Below, piece after piece: positions 1 to 6,969 of a stretch of DNA of 64,000 nucleotides; position 1 is the first letter of the stretch, and each line of letters begins with the position of its first letter. The DNA is from Myoxocephalus aenaeus (taxonomy: Eukaryota; Chordata; Actinopteri; Perciformes; Cottidae). The stretch covers positions 1,315,501 through 1,379,500 of the forward strand of contig JBAMJR010000006.1 of assembly GCA_038501785.1 (NCBI GenBank). The letters run 5' to 3'. The position numbers and the translations under genes were made by a program. The notes beneath the pieces were generated by a model. That model saw only the letters and a program-made list of their open reading frames with translations. It had not been told where the DNA came from and made no database searches.

Positions 1-2
1 TC

Positions 3-812
3 TCAGGCTCTCGGTCCACCAGCACTGGTTCCCCCCAAGGATGCGTTCTTTCCCCTCTGCTCTTCTCGCTGTACACCAACAGCTGCACCTCCAGTCACCA
101 GTCCGTCAAGCTCCTGAAGTTCGCGGATGACACCACCCTCATTGGACTCATCTCTGGTGGGGACGAGTCTGCCTACAGGTGGGAGACTGACCACCTGGAG
201 ACCTGGTGCAGCCAGAACAACCTGGAGCTCAACGCTCTGAAGACAGTGGAGATGGTTGTGGACTTCAGAAAGAACGCAGCCCCACCCGCCCCTCTCATCC
301 TGTGTGACTCCCCCGTCGACGCTGTGGAGTCCTTCCGCTTCCTGGGCTCCATCATTTCCCAGGACCTCAAGTGGGAACTGAACATCAGCTCCATCGCCAA
401 GAAGGCCCAGCAGAGGATGTTCTTCCTGAGGCAGCTGAAGAAATTCAACCTGCCGAAGAAAATGATGGTGCACTTCTACACTGCCATCGTTGAGTCCATC
501 CTCTGCTCCTCCATCACCGTCTGGCACACCGCAGCCACTGCCAAGGACAAGGCCAGGCTGCGGCGCATCATCCGCTCTGCTGAGAGGGTGATTGGCTGTA
601 ATCTGCCATCCCTCCAAGACTTGTTCGACTCCAGGACTCTGAGGCGAGCCAGGAAGATTGCAGCTGACCCCTCTCACCCTGGACATAACCTGTTCGAGTC
701 CCTCCCCTCTGGCAGGAGGCTGAGGTCCATCAGGACCAAGACCTCACGCCACACAAACAGTTTCTTCCCGTCGCCAGTCGGGCTCATCAACAAGGCCCGG
801 GTCCCCCACTGA
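3..812 (+). CDS. Reverse transcriptase C-terminal part (LINE)
   Basis: One uninterrupted frame runs from the window edge to the TGA-ended stop at 810-812, about 269 residues. It would copy the element RNA at the nicked target. Near the start lies the RT motif TGSPQGCVLSPLLF, and then the catalytic KFADDTTLIG box, whose two aspartates are present (codons at 126-131). The rest is the thumb and C-terminal region typical of fish LINEs, with LGSIIS, KKAQQRMFFLRQL, SILCSSITVW and the end motif LPSGRRLRSIR. The first in-frame ATG is at 246, but the true start is upstream of the window, so that ATG is not a start. No stop or frameshift interrupts it, so this copy is fairly young, although the copia insertion now splits its 3' UTR. 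The endonuclease domain is not visible. Confidence 0.85.
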   Translation, partial: SGSRSTSTGSPQGCVLSPLLFSLYTNSCTSSHQSVKLLKFADDTTLIGLISGGDESAYRWETDHLETWCSQNNLELNALKTVEMVVDFRKNAAPPAPLILCDSPVDAVESFRFLGSIISQDLKWELNISSIAKKAQQRMFFLRQLKKFNLPKKMMVHFYTAIVESILCSSITVWHTAATAKDKARLRRIIRSAERVIGCNLPSLQDLFDSRTLRRARKIAADPSHPGHNLFESLPSGRRLRSIRTKTSRHTNSFFPSPVGLINKARVPH

Positions 813-1132
813 CTGTCTCTGTCACCCCCAGTTATTTTTATTTTTTATTCTTATTTTTTCTCTTTCTTTCTCTTTACCGTTCACTCTTCTGCACACCTCA
901 TATTTAAACAGTCATGCCACTAACATACACTTTTAACTTAAACACTCGTCACTTTAACATACACTTTAACTTAAACACACACGTCACTTTAACGTACACT
1001 CACATTAACGTATCTGTTGTCTGAGCACTTTCTTATCTTACACTTATTTAATACCCACTGCACTGTTGTTATCGTTATCGTTGATTGTTGATTGTTGTTT
1101 GTCTCGTCTAACGTCCCATGTCCATGTCCAAT

Positions 1133-1137
1133 GTATG
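1133..1137. repeat. Copia target-site duplication, left copy
   Basis: GTATG directly left of the LTR. The same five bases follow the right LTR at 5741-5745. Five bp is the usual Ty1/copia duplication length. Confidence 0.9.
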
Positions 1138-1358
1138 TGTTAAACAGAGCTTGACTGCCAGATATACCGACTCAACACATGTAAACCTAGGAGAACAAAC
1201 AACCTGCAGCGACTGGATCAAGTTCTGAGAAAACACCAACTTTATTCTGCGCAGGTGCATCAGCTTAAATATGACATATTTACATGACACACATGACACA
1301 CTCACACCTGAAATGCATCGGCAATAATTGGGAGCACAATCAGTTGCTTCAATTAACA
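1138..1358 (-). repeat. Copia 3' LTR
   Basis: 221 bp, beginning TGTTAAACAG and ending CAATTAACA on the plus strand, so the ends form the short inverted repeat TGTTAA/TTAACA. On the element strand an AATAAA signal lies at 1246-1241. It is identical to the other LTR except for a small block near 1269-1295, where this copy is 12 bp longer with an ACATGACAC-type duplication. Confidence 0.92.
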
Positions 1359-1367
1359 CCCCCACTT
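1359..1367 (-). other. Copia polypurine tract
   Basis: On the element strand AAGTGGGGG directly abuts the 3' LTR, the expected place and composition for the plus-strand primer. Confidence 0.8.
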
Positions 1368-1452
1368 GATCACACATTATTGACAACCATAAATCATACA
1401 AAGAAAAACAAACAAACATGGAAACCAACTGCACTTAACTGCACTTAACTGG

Positions 1453-4400
1453 CTATGCCCCAAACAAGAACATGGAAAAAGTAAGTAGCTTTGCTTTAGT
1501 AGCTGGTTTTGTCATCAGGTCAGCTACCATCTGGTCTGTTGGGCAATACTCCAAACATACTTTACAGTCATTAACAGTTGATCTCACAAAATGGTATTTT
1601 ATATCAATGTGCTTACATCGCTGTCTGCTGACTGGATTCTTGGCTAATGCAATTGTACCTTGGTTATCTTCAAAAATCTTAGGTACATCATACAGACAGT
1701 CATCAAGATGTTCAAGCAGTTGAGATAAGTAAAGACACTCTTGTGTGGTGGCGGCCAACGCCATATACTCTGCCTCACAAGTTGACAGTGCTACAGTTGG
1801 CTGCTTCTTGGTCTTCCAGGAAATCAGAGGACCAGTCTTACTCAGACTAACACAATAACCAGTTGTACTGCGTCTGTCAGTTGTATCACCTGCCCAATCT
1901 GCATCACTGTAAGCAAACAACCTCAGCTCATCACATTTTCTGTAACACAACATTTTGTCATTTGTGCCCTTCAAATATTTCAGTACATGCTTAACAGTTG
2001 TCCACTGCTCTTCTGTCGGCTCACTGAAATGCTGTGACAGTTTGCTTACAACAAAGCTCAGATCAGGTCTGGTGCATGAGGTTAGGTAGATTAGGCTACC
2101 CACTGCCTCTCTGTATTTTCTGGGGTCACCTAGCTTCTCATCAGTGTAATGCAGCTTTGGTTCACAAGGTGTTGACCTGGGTTTACAATCCTGCATATCA
2201 AACCTGTCAAGCAGCTTGTCAACATAGCTCTGCTGTGACATGGTCACACATCCATTACACTGGTCAAGAGTGATACCAAGAAAATTCTTCAGTCTGCCCA
2301 AATCTTTCATCTGGAACTTCACAGCAAGCATCTCTTTTACTGCTTTTAAAGCACTCTCATCACTGGCTGCAATAACCAGGTCATCAACCCAGATCAGTAT
2401 GATCACCTTGTCATGTTCCGTTTCTCTCTCATAAACACAGTGATCGGCTGGATTCTGTACAAACATGTTTTCACATAGATAGTCATGCAACATTATGTTC
2501 CAGTTTCGACCTGATTGTTTAAGCCCATATAGTGACTTCTCTAGTCTACACACCATCTTCTCATTTGTCTGAGATTTTACATCATAACCCTCTGGCTGTT
2601 CCATGTAAATCTCACAATCAATTGGTGCATGTAAGTAGGCGGTTTTAACATCCATCTGATGTAGGATCAGATCCTCCTGGGCAGCTTTCTGCATCAACAC
2701 TCTCACACTAGTCAGGTCGGCAGTAGGAGAAAACGTTTCTCCATAATCTACACCCATTTGTTGACTGTATCCCTTGGCTACATAGCGGGCCTTGTACTTG
2801 TCAGATCCATCAACATTGGTTTTGAGAGTATACACCCATCTACCCCCCACTGCTTTCTTGCCCTCAGGTAAGGTGGTCAGAGTAAATGTGTTGTTATCCC
2901 TCAGTGCCTTCATCTCCTCATCCATTGCATCTACCCACTCTCTTGAGTTGGATGAAGTCACAGCATCTCTGAACGTCTGAGGTACATTACAAACCATCCT
3001 GTAGCAATAATCAATGTTGATCTGTGCATGATCACTCTCTATCCCATAGACGTCTGGCCTCCTCCTCTCTCTAGCAGGGTATCTCCGTGGAGACTGGGAT
3101 TCGTGCTTGACTTCACCTGTCTGTAGGCCTATCTGGCTTGGACCTGGCCTAGCTTCTGGGATGTCGTTCTGCTCGGGTTTGTCAGGGTCAGGTCTGGTTG
3201 TGTTAGACTGCACACCACTGTCATCGTCGGACATGTCATCAGTCTGCTGTCCCTCAACACAGGACATGAACCTCACCAGTCTGTGCTTCATCACCTTCCT
3301 GCTGTCAGGGTAGTAGACCATATAGGCTGGACTGTTCTTGTCATAACCAACGAAGATGCCTTTGTCAGACCTTGACTCTAGCTTCTTCCTGTCCTGCCTG
3401 TAGGCGTAACACACAGTACCAAACTTCTGCATCCTGGAGACATTAGGTCTCCTTCCTGTCAGCATAAAGTAAGGTGTCTCTCTGGTGCGGTTGTTGAAAC
3501 ATCTATTCCTCACCACTGCTGCTGTCTGGACCGCATACGGCCATAGCTCCTTGGCTAACTGGCTCTCCAAGAGCATACATCTAGCCATGTCAAAAAGGGT
3601 TCTCCAGTTACGCTCAGCAGTGCCATTCTGGTGTGGTGAGTATGGTGCTGATGTTTCATGTCTGATTCTATTCCTACGCAGTAGAGCTTGGTAACCCTGC
3701 CCTGTGAACTCTGTACCATTGTCAGACCTGATACACTTCACTTTCCCATATAAGGCTGTGTCGGCTAGAAACCTCTCTGTGGCTTCTACAGTGTCACTCT
3801 TATGCTTTAGATAGTACACAAACACTGCACTTGAATAGTCGTCAGTAAAGGAAAGTGCATACCTATACCCTTCCTTGGACTCTGGGTCAATGGGGCCTGC
3901 CAAGTCAGTGTGAACCAGCTCTAAGGCTGATTTGGCCCTCACATCAGGCTTCCTGTTTCTGCTCTGAGTGAACTTGCCCTGAGTACACACTTCACATATC
4001 ATGGATTTGGATGCTTTACCCCTGATTGACATTCCATCCACAACATTCTCTAACTTCATGACATCATCAAAATTACAGTGCCCCAAAATCTCGTGCCACG
4101 TCTGAATATCATGACAGCTCATACATTGATCATCACAGTCATTGTTTACTGACACAGTAGGCAAATAGAACAGTCTGTTATGCTCATGAATGAGGAAGCG
4201 CGTACCGTCTCTATACTGCAAGACGTCTTCTCCTTCCTTGAAGATCACCGTTGCCCCACTATAAGTTGCAGCTCTCACGGAGAAGATGTCTTGGGGATAC
4301 GAGGGAATGTACAGCGCCTGCTTCAGTGTGGCACTGAGGTGCCGCCCCCTGCTGTCGATCAGACACACCTCTGCGTCTCCTCTGCGCTCCGCGACCCCCG

Positions 4401-5421
4401 TGCAGCTTGTGCCATCGGCCAGCTCCACGCAGTGCGTCTCGGACTGGAATCGGTCATCGAAGTTCTTGAACTTCGCCAGGTCAGTGATGATATGCGCCGT
4501 CGCACCGGTGTCCACCATCAAGCCCTTTCTGGTGACACCGCTTCCTGGCTCGCTGGTTACCAGCTTGAACATGAAGGTGTTGTCATCCGTCTCCTCGGAC
4601 ACTCCGCGCGCGTTGTCCCGCTGCCACTGTCGCCATCCTCCTCGCCGTCCGGTACTCTCGCCCTGGCTGTACCACTGTTGACCACGCTGACAGTCTCTTA
4701 CCTTGTGACCTCTCTGGCCACAACGGAAACACACAATGTCCCCGCTCTCGGTGCTGCGTGCACTTGCGCCTGCTGGGGCAGCCCTCCTTGGATGCGCACG
4801 GGCCCCCATGACATTGTCGTCGGCCGCAGCTGTGCGCATACCTTCAGTGCTCTCATAACTGCGCAACTTAGTCTTGAACTCCGCAAAAGAGAGAGTCTCA
4901 TAACTTTGAGTGACAAAAATGGAAAAAGGCTTAAATGAGTCTGGCAGCCCCTTCAAAATCATTGCAACCAATAGTCCATCGCTTAAAACCTCTCCAGCAT
5001 TACGCAGCGCTGTGATCGAAGTCTCGGCACGTATGACATAGTCAGTCACACTCTCACTACTCATCTTTTGCAAAGAAGTCAGTTCTGTATACAGGCATAC
5101 AATGCGGGGTTTACCCTTGCCTGCATAATAGTCGCGCAAAATCCTGAGCGCTCCACGCCCGTCATCCGCTGCCTCTCGCATGACCAGAGACAAACTCTTG
5201 TCATCAAGGAATTGGATCAGTTCCGCGTACGCTTCCGCGTTCTTCGCCGCATCCTCAGCCAGTGCGTTTTCTTCTGCGCCATCGGCGGGCTGATTCAAAA
5301 TGATGTCCTTCAGTTTCTGCAGCCGCAGATGTCCCAAAAACTTTGTCTCCCACAGTTCATAGTTCTTTTCGTCCCCATTAAAAACAAGACGAGACCAACG
5401 TGAACTCGTATGTTCGCTCAT
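1453..5421 (-). CDS. Copia gag-pol polyprotein, intact
   Basis: One frame of 1,322 residues with no stops. I chose the ATG at 5421-5419, in the good context ACCATGAG; the frame stays open 12 codons upstream but has no ATG there. Domains in order: gag of the UBN2/DUF4219 type (1-200), CCHC zinc knuckle CFRCGQRGHKVRDC (about 231-244), aspartic protease with MVDTGATAH (D at about 304), zinc-binding GAG-pre-integrase region (about 442-481), integrase with D506, D567 and E603 in D,D(35)E spacing, a Ser/Asp-rich linker, RT of the RVT_2 type with MDVKTAYLHA and the catalytic WVDDL (about 1011-1015), and RNase H with SDADWAGD, STCEAEYMAL and EDNQGTIAL. Gag and pol are in a single frame, as usual for copia, so no frameshift site is needed. 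All catalytic residues I looked for are present. Confidence 0.95.
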   Translation of the reverse strand: MSEHTSSRWSRLVFNGDEKNYELWETKFLGHLRLQKLKDIILNQPADGAEENALAEDAAKNAEAYAELIQFLDDKSLSLVMREAADDGRGALRILRDYYAGKGKPRIVCLYTELTSLQKMSSESVTDYVIRAETSITALRNAGEVLSDGLLVAMILKGLPDSFKPFSIFVTQSYETLSFAEFKTKLRSYESTEGMRTAAADDNVMGARAHPRRAAPAGASARSTESGDIVCFRCGQRGHKVRDCQRGQQWYSQGESTGRRGGWRQWQRDNARGVSEETDDNTFMFKLVTSEPGSGVTRKGLMVDTGATAHIITDLAKFKNFDDRFQSETHCVELADGTSCTGVAERRGDAEVCLIDSRGRHLSATLKQALYIPSYPQDIFSVRAATYSGATVIFKEGEDVLQYRDGTRFLIHEHNRLFYLPTVSVNNDCDDQCMSCHDIQTWHEILGHCNFDDVMKLENVVDGMSIRGKASKSMICEVCTQGKFTQSRNRKPDVRAKSALELVHTDLAGPIDPESKEGYRYALSFTDDYSSAVFVYYLKHKSDTVEATERFLADTALYGKVKCIRSDNGTEFTGQGYQALLRRNRIRHETSAPYSPHQNGTAERNWRTLFDMARCMLLESQLAKELWPYAVQTAAVVRNRCFNNRTRETPYFMLTGRRPNVSRMQKFGTVCYAYRQDRKKLESRSDKGIFVGYDKNSPAYMVYYPDSRKVMKHRLVRFMSCVEGQQTDDMSDDDSGVQSNTTRPDPDKPEQNDIPEARPGPSQIGLQTGEVKHESQSPRRYPARERRRPDVYGIESDHAQINIDYCYRMVCNVPQTFRDAVTSSNSREWVDAMDEEMKALRDNNTFTLTTLPEGKKAVGGRWVYTLKTNVDGSDKYKARYVAKGYSQQMGVDYGETFSPTADLTSVRVLMQKAAQEDLILHQMDVKTAYLHAPIDCEIYMEQPEGYDVKSQTNEKMVCRLEKSLYGLKQSGRNWNIMLHDYLCENMFVQNPADHCVYERETEHDKVIILIWVDDLVIAASDESALKAVKEMLAVKFQMKDLGRLKNFLGITLDQCNGCVTMSQQSYVDKLLDRFDMQDCKPRSTPCEPKLHYTDEKLGDPRKYREAVGSLIYLTSCTRPDLSFVVSKLSQHFSEPTEEQWTTVKHVLKYLKGTNDKMLCYRKCDELRLFAYSDADWAGDTTDRRSTTGYCVSLSKTGPLISWKTKKQPTVALSTCEAEYMALAATTQECLYLSQLLEHLDDCLYDVPKIFEDNQGTIALAKNPVSRQRCKHIDIKYHFVRSTVNDCKVCLEYCPTDQMVADLMTKPATKAKLLTFSMFLFGA

Positions 5422-5517
5422 GGTGCTGGCACTCCAATCCGTGAGATACGCACACAAGCAAATGTCTCTCGGTGGCTACTCACGCCGGATATCTCTTCGC
5501 ACAAACGTCTAACGCAT

Positions 5518-5531
5518 CTGGGCCCATAACC
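5518..5531 (-). other. Copia primer binding site (initiator tRNA-Met)
   Basis: Immediately inside the 5' LTR the plus strand reads CTGGGCCCATAACC, which is the anticodon arm of vertebrate initiator tRNA-Met (anticodon CAU) as I recall it. The element strand GGTTATGGGCCCAG therefore pairs with an internal half-tRNA, the priming mode described for Drosophila copia, rather than with a tRNA 3' end. Confidence 0.88.
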
Positions 5532-5740
5532 TGTTAAACAGAGCTTGACTGCCAGATATACCGACTCAACACATGTAAACCTAGGAGAACAAACAACCTG
5601 CAGCGACTGGATCAAGTTCTGAGAAAACACCAACTTTATTCTGCGCAGGTGCATCAGCTTAAATAGACAGTCACATGACACACTCACACCTGAAATGCAT
5701 CGGCAATAATTGGGAGCACAATCAGTTGCTTCAATTAACA
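5532..5740 (-). repeat. Copia 5' LTR
   Basis: 209 bp, same ends and inner sequence as the 3' LTR. It should hold the promoter and, at 5640-5635 on the element strand, AATAAA. Apart from one indel block it matches the other LTR base for base. Confidence 0.92.
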
Positions 5741-5745
5741 GTATG
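5741..5745. repeat. Copia target-site duplication, right copy
   Basis: GTATG, identical to 1133-1137. Confidence 0.9.
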
Positions 5746-5821
5746 CACCTTCCGCCTCGTAAAATTCCTCGTTTGTGAAAACATTCCTGGCTAATAAACA
5801 GTTTCTGATTCTGATTCTGAT
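5746..5821 (+). mobile_element. Displaced 3' end of the LINE
   Basis: Continues the interrupted 3' UTR: AAATTCCTCG, then GGCTAATAAACAG and three TTCTGA units (5803-5821). Ends of this style (AATAAA followed by short repeats) terminate many fish LINE copies, so the copia element inserted about 75 bp before the LINE end. Confidence 0.75.
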
Positions 5822-5939
5822 GTAAAGTAGACATAGCAGAATTCTTTCCTTGGTGAAGAAAAACGTCTTCATAACATGAATACTGAGGTACTCTGGAGGA
5901 GGGAGGCGTGTCTTTGTCAAAGTCTACGATCAAGAGATG

Positions 5940-6548
5940 CCTTCATGAATCTGAATACAGAAGTTTACAACAAGGTGCAAACCACTGATAACACTGGAGA
6001 ACTGGAAGGCCAGATTAGACTTTGCCAGAAAACATCTGAATAAACCTGATCAGTTTTAGACAAAGGTTCTTTTGAAGATGAAACCAAGATTAACTTGTAC
6101 CAGAATGATAGGAAGAGAAAGGTGTGGAGAAGGAAAGGAAGGGCTCCTGATCCGAAGCAAACCACATCACCTGGTGAACATGGTGGAGGTGGTGCTGTGG
6201 CATGGGCTGGTATGGCTGCCAATGGAACTGGGTCACTGGTGTTCATTGATTATGTCACAGCTGATAGAAGTTGCAAGAGGAGTTTTGAGGTGTTCAGGGC
6301 TTTACTATGTGCTCAAATTCAGCCAAATGCTGAAAAGAAATGGAATATTCTTCCTTGGCCAAGTCAGTCACCTGATCTCAATCCAAGTGAGGATGCTTTT
6401 AGTTTACTTCAGATAAAACTGAAGGCAGAAAGACCCACAAACAAGCAGCAACCGAAGGAGGCTTCAGTAAAGGCCTTCAAAGAGCATCTCAAGGGAGGAG
6501 ACTCAGTGTTTGGTGATGACTATGGGTGGAAGACTTCAGGCAATCATT
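5940..6548 (+). pseudogene. Tc1 transposase pseudogene with internal deletion
   Basis: The clearest block is 6095-6548, with LYQNDRKRKVWRRKG, AANGTGSLVFID and WPSQSPDLNPSEDAF. The last of these contains the final catalytic glutamate region of the D,D34E transposase, though the usual NPIEH is changed to NPSED. Between QIQPNAE (near 6335) and KKWNIL (near 6340) the usual stretch of about 30 residues with the second catalytic aspartate (MDNDPKH region in the family) is absent. Upstream parts need frame changes and contain stops. No functional enzyme can come from this copy. Confidence 0.85.
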
Positions 6549-6553
6549 GACTG

Positions 6554-6604
6554 CAAAAGATTTTCGCTTCAAAAGATTTTCACTCCAAAAGATTTTCGCT
6601 CCAC
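6554..6604 (+). repeat. Short tandem repeat, 17-bp unit x3
   Basis: Three near copies of CAAAAGATTTTCGCTTC, at the end of the Tc1 transposase remnant. Confidence 0.7.
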
Positions 6605-6869
6605 TTCAACCACATATTGACTGCTTTATTTAAAATCCATCGTAGTCGTGTAAATAGGCAAAGTTCGAAAAATTGTGTCATAGTCCAAATACTTTTGGCC
6701 CAAAACACTTTGTTAGTGACAAATTCACTCAATCAATTAATGCAAACCTATACACAAATCTATGAAGTGTCTTTTAGTTTTATTTGTATTCCACTTCCCT
6801 AGAGAGCATAATTGAGCAGACAGCAGCAGACAGCCTGTATTCAAGTGATCGGTTAAGATGGTATTTTAC

Positions 6870-6969
6870 CTCCTCAAGCTTTCCTTCTTCTCTCCTCTGG
6901 CAAGACACGTGTCCAGATGCTTGTTGATAAACTGCTGTGGTACACCGACAGAACACACAGGGCAATCCA
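6870..6969 (-). CDS. rad18: rad18 coding exon 6 (UBZ4 zinc finger)
   Basis: 100 nt after TTTTTACACAG, donor GTAAAA. Encodes DCPVCSVGVPQQF and NKHLDTCLARGEKK, the ubiquitin-binding zinc finger. Ends with two spare bases. Confidence 0.92.

Larger units (their letters stand above)
1..1137 (+). mobile_element. Non-LTR retrotransposon, 3' portion, split by copia
   Basis: 3' end of a non-LTR (LINE-type) retrotransposon, cut at the left by the window edge. It carries the end of the reverse transcriptase (3-812) and a T- and AC-rich 3' UTR (813-1137). The UTR is interrupted at 1137 by the copia insertion and resumes at 5746, where about 75 bp end in AATAAA and three TTCTGA-type tandem units. Short tandem repeats at the 3' end are usual for L2/CR1-like fish elements, so that clade is my best guess, from protein style rather than a search. 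It lies antisense to rad18 in an intron. Confidence 0.85.
1138..5740 (-). mobile_element. Complete Ty1/copia LTR retrotransposon
   Basis: A 4,603-bp element on the minus strand with a 5' LTR (5532-5740), tRNA primer site (5518-5531), one gag-pol frame (1453-5421), polypurine tract (1359-1367) and 3' LTR (1138-1358), flanked by GTATG on both sides. Every structural part needed for retrotransposition is visible and the reading frame is open, so the copy is recent. The domain order gag, protease, integrase, RT, RNase H defines the copia superfamily (integrase before RT). It sits in the 3' UTR of a non-LTR element, itself inside a rad18 intron, and is in the same orientation as rad18. Confidence 0.95.
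5825..6705 (+). mobile_element. Tc1/mariner element, degenerate
   Basis: Decayed Tc1-like DNA transposon. Translation in shifting frames gives the transposase landmarks in order: a helix-turn-helix part ending SLSKSTI (near 5920), then TDNTGELEGQIRL (about 5980-6020), then 6095-6550. The right end contains CAAATACTTTTGG, a usual Tc1 terminal sequence, at about 6690. I could not pair it with a clear left terminal repeat. It lies in the rad18 intron, opposite in strand to rad18. Confidence 0.8.

Noticed and set aside
3..686. Minus-strand 227-codon frame over the LINE reverse transcriptase
   Set aside because: Shadow of the RT frame in GC-rich DNA; the other strand carries recognised RT motifs.
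1108..1434. 108-codon frame across the copia LTR, and a similar one at 5418-5933
   Set aside because: The two share sequence only because the LTRs are identical; no coding features.
4180..4938. Long plus-strand frame of 252 codons inside the copia element
   Set aside because: Antisense shadow of the gag-protease region; no domain, start context or family resemblance.
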